From Deltaproteobacteria bacterium (GTDB lineage Bacteria > Desulfobacterota > Binatia > DP-6), in the NCBI GenBank assembly GCA_005879795.1, contig VBKJ01000195.1, positions 1 to 38,595 on the forward strand: a stretch of 38,595 nt of DNA. The letters run 5' to 3'. Both the position numbers and the translations under genes were made by a program. Below are positions 1 through 6,997 of the stretch, one piece after another (positions within the stretch are counted from its first letter, which is position 1; every line of letters begins with the position of its first letter). The notes beneath the pieces are model-generated. The model saw nothing but the letters and a program-made list of their open reading frames with translations. It searched no databases and was not told where the DNA came from.

Positions 1-2
1 GC

Positions 3-356
3 CTGCTCGGCTCGCGCTGCCGGGACTGCGGCGAGCACTTCTTCCCGCGGCGGGCGATCTGCGCCAAGTGCATGAGCGAGCGGACGGAGGACGTGCTCCT
101 CGGCCCGCGGGGCACGCTCTTCAGCTACACCTTCGTCCACTTCCCGCTCTTCGGCTCGACGCGCGTCGAGCACATCGGCTACGGTGTGGGGCAGGTCGAT
201 CTCCCCGAGGGGCCGCGCGTGCAGCTCCCGCTCGCCGGCAGGCAGGAGGATTACCGCCTCGGCCAGACGCTCGAGGCCGAGCTCGAGGCGCTGCGCGAGG
301 AGGGCGATCACGACGTCGTCATCCTCCGCTTCCGGCCGGGGGAGAGCGGGCGATGA
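3..356 (+). CDS. DUF35-type Zn-ribbon/OB-fold acyl-CoA-binding protein, 5' end missing
   Basis: The gene is open at the left edge of the window. The first residues carry a rubredoxin-like zinc ribbon with two pairs, CRDC and CAKC, about 14 residues apart. A beta-rich segment follows that fits the DUF35 OB fold (GTLFSYTFVHFPLFGSTRVE and onward). Such proteins are known partners of thiolase-fold enzymes, as in ChsH2-Ltp2 of steroid side-chain degradation and in archaeal HMG-CoA synthase complexes, where they bind or channel the acyl-CoA. The stop codon overlaps the start of the thiolase gene by 4 nt (ATGA), which supports a stoichiometric complex. The substrate cannot be told from sequence. Confidence 0.88.
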   Translation: MLGSRCRDCGEHFFPRRAICAKCMSERTEDVLLGPRGTLFSYTFVHFPLFGSTRVEHIGYGVGQVDLPEGPRVQLPLAGRQEDYRLGQTLEAELEALREEGDHDVVILRFRPGESGR

Positions 357-1498
357 AGGACGTCGCCGTCCTCGGCGTCGGCATGCACCGCTTCGGCATG
401 TGGGCCGAGAAGTCGAACGCCGACATGGCGCGCGAGGCGGGGCTCGCGGCGCTGCGCGACGCGGGGCTCTCCTTCCGCGACGTGCAGGCGGCGTACGTGG
501 GCTACATCTTCGCGCCCGTCATGAGCGCCGTGCGCACCATGAAGGAGTTCGGGCTGACGGGCATCCCGGTCCAGCGCGTCGAGAACGCGTCGGCCACCGG
601 CTCGGCGGCGTTCCGCGAGGCGTGCTTCGCGGTCGAGAGCGGCCGTCATGACGTCGTCATGGTCGTCGGCTTCGACAAGATGACGACCATGATCCAGTCG
701 TCGGGCCGGAACACGGACCCGGCGTGGCTCGAGGACTCGATCCTGCCCGCCGCCTTCTTCGCCATGTGGGCCACACGGCGCATCCACGAGCGCGGCACCA
801 AGCCCGAGCACCTGGCCGCCATCGCCGCGAAGAACTTCAACAACGGCGCCCTGAACCCGATGAGCCAGCGCCAGCCCGACGCGCCCGTCACGGTCGAGAA
901 GGTGCTCGCCTCGCGCATGGTCGCCTGGCCGCTCACGGCCATGATGTCGTGCCCGATCGGGGACGGCGCGGCGTGCGCGATCGTCGGGCGACCCGAGATC
1001 GCGCGGAGGCTCCGCCCCGCCCGGCCGCTGGTGCGCGTGCTCGCCTCGGAGCTCCAGACCGAGCGCTACGAGCGCGGGCACCTCTTCATCGGTCCGGTGG
1101 TCGGCCCGGCGCGCATGTCGGTCGACACCTCGCGCGCGGCTTACGAGCAGGCCGGCCTCGGGCCCGCGGACATGGACCTCGTCCAAGTCCACGACGCGTT
1201 CGCCATCGAGGAGCTCGAGTACTACGAGCTGCTGGGGCTCTGCGGCGAGGGGGAGGCCGAGGCGGCGATCGAGCGCGGCGACTTCGCGCTGGGCGGGCGG
1301 GTGCCGGTGTCGACCGACGGCGGGCTTATCGCCCGCGGGCACCCGGGCGGACCGACCGGGCTCGCGCAGATCTGGGAGACGACGCTCCAGCTGCGCGGCG
1401 AGGCGGGGAAGCGGCAGGTGAAGGACGCGCGCGTGGGCCTCTGCCACATGATGGGCGGCGGGAGCGTGTGCGCGATCCACATCCTGGCGCGGGAGTAG
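353..1498 (+). CDS. SCP-x/lipid-transfer-type thiolase with Ser in place of the nucleophilic Cys
   Basis: A 381-residue thiolase-fold protein; the start ATG overlaps the DUF35 stop. Family marks are VLGVGMHRFG at the N-terminus, VHDAF in the middle, GHPGGPTG near the C-terminus and a final HMMGGGS. The position of the acylated cysteine reads ENASATGS, with Ser80 encoded by TCG. The second thiolase of this window has SYCSTGS at the same place. A classical thiolysis mechanism is therefore doubtful. An aldolase/retro-aldolase role, as known for thiolase-fold enzymes that pair with DUF35 domains, or another acyl-CoA carbon-carbon chemistry is more likely; that is inference. It forms one operon with the DUF35 gene. 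Confidence 0.88.
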   Translation: MKDVAVLGVGMHRFGMWAEKSNADMAREAGLAALRDAGLSFRDVQAAYVGYIFAPVMSAVRTMKEFGLTGIPVQRVENASATGSAAFREACFAVESGRHDVVMVVGFDKMTTMIQSSGRNTDPAWLEDSILPAAFFAMWATRRIHERGTKPEHLAAIAAKNFNNGALNPMSQRQPDAPVTVEKVLASRMVAWPLTAMMSCPIGDGAACAIVGRPEIARRLRPARPLVRVLASELQTERYERGHLFIGPVVGPARMSVDTSRAAYEQAGLGPADMDLVQVHDAFAIEELEYYELLGLCGEGEAEAAIERGDFALGGRVPVSTDGGLIARGHPGGPTGLAQIWETTLQLRGEAGKRQVKDARVGLCHMMGGGSVCAIHILARE

Positions 1499-1559
1499 CG
1501 CCTCACTTCGGGTGGGGCACGATGTCTCCGCGCGCGGCGATCAGCGATCTGGACACGCC

Positions 1560-1582
1560 CGTGCCCTCCGCCTGAGGGCACG
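1560..1582 (+). terminator. 9-bp hairpin downstream of the thiolase gene
   Basis: CGTGCCCTC and GAGGGCACG form a perfect 9-bp stem around a 5-nt loop, about 60 nt after the thiolase stop. No T-run follows, so it is at most a GC-type hairpin terminator or mRNA end stabiliser. The rest of 1499-1730 holds no gene I can support. Confidence 0.35.
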
Positions 1583-1730
1583 AGTGGCAGCGCTGGGCTG
1601 AGGTGAAGGGTTGAAGCAGGCTGGTTGCGCGCTCCCATCGCCTGGTTAGCCGGCTTTCGCTCGTCTCCTACCACGCTCGGGCATCGCCGCGATGACCGAA
1701 CGGAGGAGCCTGTTCACGGTGTTCGCCGAA

Positions 1731-1753
1731 TGGTATGAGGTATCGTCATACCA
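1731..1753 (+). promoter_or_regulatory. Perfect inverted repeat, likely autoregulatory operator of the MazEF-type pair
   Basis: TGGTATGA (1731-1738) and TCATACCA (1746-1753) are exact reverse complements separated by 7 nt. The right arm touches the ribosome-binding site AAGGAG (1753-1758), which lies 8 nt before the antitoxin ATG. Ribbon-helix-helix antitoxins, alone or with their toxin, are known to repress their own operon by binding such repeats. The AT content is well above that of the flanking genes. Confidence 0.72.
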
Positions 1754-1766
1754 AGGAGCAGTCGCC

Positions 1767-2009
1767 ATGCCCGCCGCGAAGATCGCCATCACCATCGAAG
1801 CACAGCTCTTGAAGCGTATCGACCGCCTTGTCGCCCAACGCAAGTTCCCGAATCGGAGCCGCGCGATCCAAGAGGCCGTCCGCGACAAGCTCGACCGGCT
1901 CGAGCGAGGCCGACTGGCGCGCGAGTGCGCCAAGCTGAACAGGTCTGCCGAGCAGAGGATGGCCGACGAAGGGATGGCCGCGGACTTTGAAGAATGGCCC
2001 GAGTTCTGA
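1767..2009 (+). CDS. Ribbon-helix-helix antitoxin of a MazEF/PemIK-type system
   Basis: An 80-residue protein. The N-terminal strand-helix-helix (KIAITIEAQLLKRIDRLVAQ, then the NRSRAIQEAV helix) is a typical CopG/MetJ-like DNA-binding fold. The acidic C-terminus (ADEGMAADFEEWPEF) would wrap the toxin. The ATG at 1767 is preferred over the more upstream in-frame ATG at 1692 because of the AAGGAG ribosome-binding site and because the operator palindrome would otherwise lie inside the gene. The 3' end overlaps the toxin gene by 16 nt. Lower GC than its neighbours suggests acquisition by transfer. Confidence 0.87.
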   Translation: MPAAKIAITIEAQLLKRIDRLVAQRKFPNRSRAIQEAVRDKLDRLERGRLARECAKLNRSAEQRMADEGMAADFEEWPEF

Positions 2010-2332
2010 GGGGCGATATCGTTTGGGCCAACCTGAATCCCGTGGTCGGCCATGAGCAGGCGGGCCGTCGTCCAGTTGTCGTCCTCAGCGCCGACGTATT
2101 CAACGAGCACTCCGGCACGGTCATCGCCATGGCGTTGACCAGCCAACCCCAGCGGGCCGGGTTTCCTCTCGTCTTGGAGCTCGAGTCGGTGAACGTCGGA
2201 AAACCGGCCTGGGTGAAGATCAGCCAGATTCGCACGTTGTCTACTCGTCGCCTCGGCAAAAAGCTCGGCCGCGTTTCGCCTGACGAACTCCAGCGGCTTG
2301 TCGAAGGACTCAACGAAATCATTACCGCCTAA
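1994..2332 (+). CDS. MazF/PemK-type endoribonuclease toxin
   Basis: A 112-residue protein with the family hallmarks: RGDIVWANLNPVVGHEQAG at residues 7-25, the RRPVVVLS strand, and the KPAWVKISQIRTLSTRRL core that carries the conserved Ser/Thr and Arg positions. Known members are sequence-specific single-strand RNases that stop translation when the antitoxin is degraded. Length is normal for the family. Translation is coupled to the antitoxin through a 16-nt overlap. The stop codon lies within an attC-like R-box (GCCTAAC, 2327-2333), a placement typical of integron cassettes. Confidence 0.9.
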   Translation: MARVLRGDIVWANLNPVVGHEQAGRRPVVVLSADVFNEHSGTVIAMALTSQPQRAGFPLVLELESVNVGKPAWVKISQIRTLSTRRLGKKLGRVSPDELQRLVEGLNEIITA

Positions 2333-2465
2333 CTAACGATTAGAAGGTTCCATGTAACTCCAGCAACCTGTAGTTTAATCCGACGTCGATCGCAGGACCG
2401 TGACGCGTTTCGACGAAAATCCGGACGCTTGCCAACGGGATCACGATCGCACCCCGGCGTTAGGC
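2327..2465 (+). other. attC-like site downstream of the toxin gene (tentative)
   Basis: GCCTAAC (2327-2333, RYYYAAC) and GTTAGGC (2459-2465, GTTRRRY) are exact reverse complements 139 bp apart end to end, the upper part of the attC size range. The toxin stop codon lies in the left box and the right end reads GGCGTTAGGC, as in many attC sites. Against it: the inner L-boxes are not convincing (only CGAT/ATCG near the expected place), no exact GTTRRRY core is seen before the antitoxin gene, and no integrase is in the window. No gene was found in the 163 nt between the toxin stop and the next gene. Confidence 0.35.
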
Positions 2466-2495
2466 TGCACGGCAGGACAGCATAACCCGCCCCCC

Positions 2496-3713
2496 TCACC
2501 CTGGCGCCGGCAGCCCGTACACGTCCCGCGCGTTCGCCCCGAAGATGCGCGCCTGCTGCGCGCCGGTAAGGCTCGCCGTCGCCTCCGCGAGCTCCTTCAC
2601 CACCCCCGGGAACTTCGCGTCGGGGTGCGGGTAGTCGCTCGCCCAGATGATGCGCTCGGCGCCGACCAGCGGATGGTTCGCCGTGAAGGCCAGCGTCGAT
2701 TCGTCGGGGTCGAAGGAGATGTAGCACTGGCGGCGGAAGTACTCCGACGGCTTCATCTTGAGCGACGGCACGTCCCAGCGGAACACCTCGAAGTGGTGGT
2801 CGAGGCGCTCGAGCCAGGGCACGATCCAGCCGCCGTTGGCCTCGAGGAAGAGCACGGTGAGCTTGGGGAAGCGCTCGCAGATGCCGCCGGCGCAGAAGAG
2901 GGCCACGCACTCCATCACGTCGAACGGGTTCGAGAGCGCCTGGCTGAAGAAGACGTTGCCGAGGTTGCGGATCGGGTCGGCCGGGCTCTCGTGCCCGGTG
3001 TCGTAGCGGACGCCCTCGGCGCGGATGGCGCCGTAGCCGAGCGCGCGACAGGCGCCCGGCATGTCGGGGGCGAGGAAGGGGTGGAGCCCGATCGGCATCT
3101 CGAGATCCTGGCAGACCGCCCAGATGGCATCGTAGACCGGGGCGTTCAGCTTGCGGCCCCCGACGGCGGGGTTCGGGCGCAGGAAGACGCCCACCAGGCC
3201 GAGCTCCTTCGCGCGGCGGATGGTGCGCACGGCGCGCTCGATCTCCTGGGTGGGGACGACGGCGGCGCCGAAGAGGCGCTTCGGCGCGTAGGCGCAGTAC
3301 GCGTGCAGCCACTCGTTGTAAGCGTCGGCCTGCACCTCGGCGAAGGCCGCGTCCTCGATCGCGGGCAGCCCGAGGAGCATGGTCGGGTAGAGGACCGCCT
3401 GCGCGATGCCCTCGACCTGCATGTCGGGGAGACGCGGCGCCGGGCTGAAGGCACCGGGCCGGACCTCCGAGTAGCGGAGCTTGCCCGCGCGGGCGCGCTC
3501 GCGATCGGCGGGCGTCATGCCCGCCGTGCCCGCGAGGGCCATGCCGCCCGCCGGACGCACGCCGCCGTTGTAGTGCAGCCACTCGCTGCCGTCGGCCTTG
3601 GTCTCGATGTGCCAGATGCGCTCGCGGTACTCGGACGGGGCGAAGCGCAGCATGCCGTCGGGGTGCTCGAGGACGTGCCCGTCGGCGTCGACGACCAGGC
3701 TGGGGATGGCCAT
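2496..3713 (-). CDS. Amidohydrolase-2 family metal-dependent hydrolase
   Basis: A 405-residue TIM-barrel protein of the amidohydrolase_2 (ACMSD-like) family. The metal motif is DADGH at residues 9-13. Further marks are IGLHPF in the middle, FLEANGGWIVPWLERLDHH, and ASDYPHPD towards the end, which supply the remaining His and Asp ligands. Members hydrolyse or decarboxylate aromatic and cyclic acids, often in aromatic degradation; the substrate here is unknown. The ATG at 3713 is chosen because AGAGGAGG lies just upstream; an in-frame ATG at 3740 lacks this. Transcribed alone, divergent from the next gene. Confidence 0.88.
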   Translation of the reverse strand: MAIPSLVVDADGHVLEHPDGMLRFAPSEYRERIWHIETKADGSEWLHYNGGVRPAGGMALAGTAGMTPADRERARAGKLRYSEVRPGAFSPAPRLPDMQVEGIAQAVLYPTMLLGLPAIEDAAFAEVQADAYNEWLHAYCAYAPKRLFGAAVVPTQEIERAVRTIRRAKELGLVGVFLRPNPAVGGRKLNAPVYDAIWAVCQDLEMPIGLHPFLAPDMPGACRALGYGAIRAEGVRYDTGHESPADPIRNLGNVFFSQALSNPFDVMECVALFCAGGICERFPKLTVLFLEANGGWIVPWLERLDHHFEVFRWDVPSLKMKPSEYFRRQCYISFDPDESTLAFTANHPLVGAERIIWASDYPHPDAKFPGVVKELAEATASLTGAQQARIFGANARDVYGLPAPG

Positions 3714-3817
3714 GTGAGCCTCCTCTGGGCTGCGGATCATACGAGAGCCGCTCGTCGCGCGGCAAGGCAGGGTCGCTTGCCCGCGCGGGGACGACTGTCG
3801 TAAGCCTGCACGCCCGA

Positions 3818-4543
3818 GTGCCGAACCCGAAGCTCTACCTGCACGAGACGATCCACATCATCGGCACCGGGTCCGAGGCCTACAAGCGGCACACCGGCAC
3901 GCGCACGCCGAGCGGGCCGGCCGGGTTCCTGGTCGGGACCTGGCAGCAGTCGGGGTCGACCGGCGACTGGCCGCGCGTCGTGAACCTCTGGGAGATGGAG
4001 GGCTGGAAGGGCTGGGAGAAGATTCTCGAGCACCAGTACGCCGGCGCGGGGCAGCCGCCGGCGCTCGCCAGGTGGTGGGCGGAGGCGGCCAGGCTCCGCT
4101 CGGGCGGCTTCGACCGCATTCTCGAGCCGGCGCCGTACTGCCCGACGCGCGCGGAGCTCATCCGCCGGCGTGTCCGCGGCCGTGCCTTCATCCAGGAGAC
4201 CGCGACCGTCGTGCCCGGGGCGGCCGATGCGTACCTCGAGGCGGTCGAGACGCGTTGGCTCCCGGTGGCGGCCCGCCGCGGCCTCACGCTCGCGGGCGCC
4301 TGGCGCACGGCGATGCGCGACACCGAGGCCGTCCTCCTCTGGTGCCTGCCGACGCTCGGCCACTACGTCCGCCACCTGAGCGACTTTGCGAGCGCGGCCG
4401 AGACCCGCGCGTGGGCGACCGAAGCGCGCCGCTGGCGCACCGACTACCGCGAGACGCTCCTCGTCCCGAGCCCGTGGTGTGTGATGCACCCGGACTGGAA
4501 GGAGGAAGGCGCCGCGGGGCGCCGCACTACGTCCGGCGCGTGA
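3818..4543 (+). CDS. NIPSNAP-like hypothetical protein
   Basis: A 241-residue protein starting with GTG. The first half (LYLHETIHIIGTGSEAYKRH, then GTWQQSGSTGDWPRVVNLWE) and the second half (RAFIQETATVVPGAADAYLE, then LAGAWRTAMRDTEAVLLWCL) look like two related alpha/beta units, as in NIPSNAP or dimeric alpha-beta barrel proteins. No catalytic residue can be assigned. The first half is distinctly Trp-rich. The gene ends 17 nt inside the end of the convergent AhpD-like selenoprotein gene. Family assignment is by overall pattern only. Confidence 0.72.
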   Translation: MPNPKLYLHETIHIIGTGSEAYKRHTGTRTPSGPAGFLVGTWQQSGSTGDWPRVVNLWEMEGWKGWEKILEHQYAGAGQPPALARWWAEAARLRSGGFDRILEPAPYCPTRAELIRRRVRGRAFIQETATVVPGAADAYLEAVETRWLPVAARRGLTLAGAWRTAMRDTEAVLLWCLPTLGHYVRHLSDFASAAETRAWATEARRWRTDYRETLLVPSPWCVMHPDWKEEGAAGRRTTSGA

Positions 4544-5120
4544 GGGGGATGCCCGACTCGGCCGCGGCGCGCGTGCCCGCGTCGAGCTGGAGCCCGAGGC
4601 CGTCGGCGAGGCGGGTCAGGTAGTTGAAGATGCCGACCACGTGCGCCACCTCGAGGCACGCGCGGTCGTCGAAGCCGAGGTCGCGCAGCGGCTGCCAGTC
4701 CTCCTCCACCATGCGCGTGGGCGTGGCGCTCAGCTTCTCCGCGACCTCGCACAGTGCGCGCTCGCGGGACGTGAGGGTGGACGCGTCGCGCCATCGCTTG
4801 GCCTTGATGGCCTCGACCAGCTCCCGCTCTCCGCCCTCGACACGCAGAAACTCTGCGTGCGACTGCGTTCAGTAGTGGCAGTCCTGCGCGGCAGAGGTGA
4901 CCGCCGCGATCAGCTCGCGCTCGCGGCGCGAGAGGCTGCCCGGCGCGAACATGATCTGCCCGAAGAGCGCGCCGAAGAGCGGCGCGTACTGCTCGTGCGC
5001 CATCACGAGGCGCGCCATCGCGGGAAGGAAGCCAAAGTCGTACGGCGAGCCGGGCGGCATGAGGGCGCGGACCTCGGCCTCGCTCGGCAGCACGACCCAC
5101 GCGTCGGGGCTCCGAGGCAT
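4527..5120 (-). CDS. AhpD-like peroxidase-related selenoprotein with an in-frame UGA read as Sec
   Basis: Read through the single UGA at 4869-4871, this frame gives one 197-residue AhpD/carboxymuconolactone-decarboxylase-family protein. Residues 1-80 include LSRRERELIAAVTSAAQD, the redox motif is C81-H-Y-U84-T-Q-S-H88, and residues 85-197 run through SRERALCEVAEKL and LGFDDRACLEVAHVVGIFNY. The UGA sits exactly where the family has the second Cys of CxxCxxxH. The downstream part keeps perfect family similarity, so it is not decayed. The ATG at 5120 has AAGGGG upstream; extending to 5246 would add an unrelated tail. Expected role: thiol/selenol peroxidase-type redox activity. Without Sec incorporation the product would be an 83-residue fragment. 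No selA, selB, selC or selD lies in the window. Confidence 0.87.
4840..4871 (-). promoter_or_regulatory. Bacterial SECIS-like hairpin directly after the UGA codon
   Basis: In the minus-strand mRNA the UGA (4871-4869) is followed after 9 nt by CACGCAG, loop AGUUU, then CUGCGUG. This is a perfect 7-bp stem, closed by a further G-U pair at its base (4840/4860). The loop begins 16 nt after the UGA, within the known 16-37 nt range for bacterial SECIS, and has a G in its first two positions as SelB binding requires. The stem lies inside the coding sequence, as in bacteria generally. Confidence 0.8.
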
Positions 5121-5275
5121 GCCGGCCCCTTCTACGGCGCCGCCACGGCCATGGCAATGCAGGCCGCGCGGATGCGGGCCGTCGACAATGCGGGCCGCGA
5201 CAGATGCGGGCCGCGCGGATTGACGCCCCGAAGGCGCCTCGGCCATACTCGCGCGCCCACCAGGAGGGACGTCCC

Positions 5276-6112
5276 ATGGCCACCGCCAAGGTCGACTCGA
5301 TCGAGCTCTACTACGAGGAGCACGGGCGGGGCGGCCCGCTCCTCCTCATCATGGGCCTCGCCGCCGACTCGACGGCGTGGATGTTCCAGGTCCCCGACTT
5401 CGCGCGACGCTACCGGACGATCGCCTTCGACAACCGCGGCGTCGGGCGGAGCTCCAGGCCCCCCGGCCCCTACACGATCCACCAGATGGCGGACGACGCG
5501 GCCGGGCTGCTCGACGCGCTCGACCTCCAGCGCGCGCACGTGCTCGGCGTCTCGATGGGCGGCATGATCGCGCAGGAACTGGCGCTCCGGCAGCCCGAGC
5601 GCGTGCGCGGCCTGGTCCTCGCGTGCACCTACCCCGAGCCGGACGCCGAGGTGGAGCGGCAGCGCGAGTTCGGCATGCAGCGGTTCGGCGGGACGGTGAC
5701 CGCGAGCGGCGAGATGGAGATCAACCTGAACGCGCTCGACCCGCTCATGTTCTTCCAGCACCTCCTCCCGCGCGTCTTCAACCAATCCTTCATCGACAGG
5801 GAGCTCCCGAAGCTGATGCAGCTCTTCGCGGGCGCGCTCCAGTACGGCTTCAGCATGGAGGCAATCCTGGGCCAGGTGGCGGCGGTCATGGGGCACAAGG
5901 CGACGGATCGCCTGCACCTGATCCAGTCCCCGACGCTCGTCATCACCGGGGACGCCGACCTCCTCGTCTCGCCCGCCAACTCCGACATCCTGGCGCGCAG
6001 CATCCCGGGCGCGAAGCTCATGAAGATCCCCGGCGGCAGCCACGGCTTCAACCTGGAGACCCCCGAGATCTTCAACCGCGCGGTGCTCGACTTCCTGGCC
6101 GGCGTGCCGTGA
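5276..6112 (+). CDS. Alpha/beta-fold hydrolase
   Basis: A 278-residue alpha/beta hydrolase with the full triad: nucleophile Ser93 in GVSMGG, Asp in TGDADLLV and His in PGGSHGF. FDNRGVGRSS supplies the usual strand-4 region. AGGAGGG lies 7 nt before the chosen ATG. It resembles the 3-oxoadipate enol-lactonase / C-C hydrolase group, but the substrate cannot be fixed. The next gene starts with GTG overlapping the stop (GTGA), so the hydrolase and the SDR form an operon. The gene is divergent from the AhpD-like selenoprotein gene across a 155-nt gap that must hold both promoters. Confidence 0.9.
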   Translation: MATAKVDSIELYYEEHGRGGPLLLIMGLAADSTAWMFQVPDFARRYRTIAFDNRGVGRSSRPPGPYTIHQMADDAAGLLDALDLQRAHVLGVSMGGMIAQELALRQPERVRGLVLACTYPEPDAEVERQREFGMQRFGGTVTASGEMEINLNALDPLMFFQHLLPRVFNQSFIDRELPKLMQLFAGALQYGFSMEAILGQVAAVMGHKATDRLHLIQSPTLVITGDADLLVSPANSDILARSIPGAKLMKIPGGSHGFNLETPEIFNRAVLDFLAGVP

Positions 6113-6969
6113 GGCTCGACGGCAAGCTCGCGCTCGTGACGGGCGCCGCGAGCGGCATCGGCCGCGAGACCGCGCTCGCCCTGGCGCGTGGGGGAGCCGA
6201 CCTCGCCGTCTGCGACCTGAACGGGGCGGGCCTCGAGGAGACGGCGGCCGCGATCCGCTCCCTCGGGCGACGCGCCCTCGCCCGGCGGGTGGACGTCGCG
6301 CGAGCCGAGGAGGTGCGCGCCTTCGCCGACGCGGTCCACGCCGAGCACGAGGCCGTCGACGTCCTGGTCAACAACGCCGGCGTGGGGCTGGGCGGCGGGT
6401 TCCTCGACACCTCGCTCGAGGACTGGCAGTGGATCCTCTCGATCAACCTCTGGGGCGTGATCCACGGCTGCCACTTCTTCCTCCCCCGCATGGTACGGCG
6501 CGGCCGCGGCGGGCACGTGGTGAACGTCTCCTCGGCCGCCGGCTTCCTCGCCACCCCCCAGCTCGCCGCCTACAGCGCGACCAAGTTCGCCGTCTTCGGC
6601 CTCTCCGAGGCGCTGCGCGAGGAGCTTCGCCCGCACGGCATCGCGGTCACCACCGTGTGCCCGGGGATCATCAACACGCCGATCACCACCACCTCCCCCA
6701 TGCGCGGGCCGCTGGCGACGCCCGAGGCGCGCGCGGCGCTGGTCGAGATCTACCGCCGCCGCAACTACGGCCCCGAGCGCGTGGCGGCGAACATCCTCCG
6801 GGCGATCGCGCGCCGACGTGCGGTCGCGCCCATCTCGCCCGAGGCGTGGGTCATGTACCTGTTGAAACGGCTCTCGCCCGGCCTCACGGCGCGCTTGAAC
6901 CGCGCCCTCCAGGCGCGCATGGAGCGGCAGATGGGGCTCAGCGCGCCGCCGCCGCGTGCGCGAGCGTGA
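6109..6969 (+). CDS. Short-chain dehydrogenase/reductase (SDR)
   Basis: A 286-residue classical SDR: cofactor motif TGAASGIG at residues 11-18, NNAG at 88-91, Ser141 in VVNVSSAAG and YSATK with Tyr155 and Lys159. The acidic CDLN after strand 2 argues for NAD(H) over NADP(H). The extended C-terminus (about residues 235-286: MYLLKRLSPGLTARLNRALQ) is a basic amphipathic tail seen in SDRs fused or adjacent to alpha/beta hydrolases, perhaps for membrane contact. The GTG start overlaps the hydrolase stop. Substrate probably a lipid or alcohol; not determinable. Confidence 0.9.
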   Translation: MRLDGKLALVTGAASGIGRETALALARGGADLAVCDLNGAGLEETAAAIRSLGRRALARRVDVARAEEVRAFADAVHAEHEAVDVLVNNAGVGLGGGFLDTSLEDWQWILSINLWGVIHGCHFFLPRMVRRGRGGHVVNVSSAAGFLATPQLAAYSATKFAVFGLSEALREELRPHGIAVTTVCPGIINTPITTTSPMRGPLATPEARAALVEIYRRRNYGPERVAANILRAIARRRAVAPISPEAWVMYLLKRLSPGLTARLNRALQARMERQMGLSAPPPRARA

Positions 6970-6997
6970 GGAGCGAGATCTCCGGCGGCACGCGACC

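Noticed and set aside
308-1480. Long open frame on the minus strand opposite the first thiolase
   Set aside because: It is an antisense shadow caused by high third-position GC; its translation is Arg/His/Ala-rich without family pattern, while the plus strand has full thiolase motifs.
4869-5120. Reading the AhpD-like gene as two separate genes or a plain pseudogene
   Set aside because: The 3' part has no ribosome-binding site, the family similarity runs through the UGA without loss, the UGA is at the redox Cys and a SECIS-type stem follows.
4641-5567. Plus-strand frame across the AhpD-like gene
   Set aside because: Low-complexity Arg/Ser translation; both parts of the selenoprotein frame on the other strand are clearly coding.
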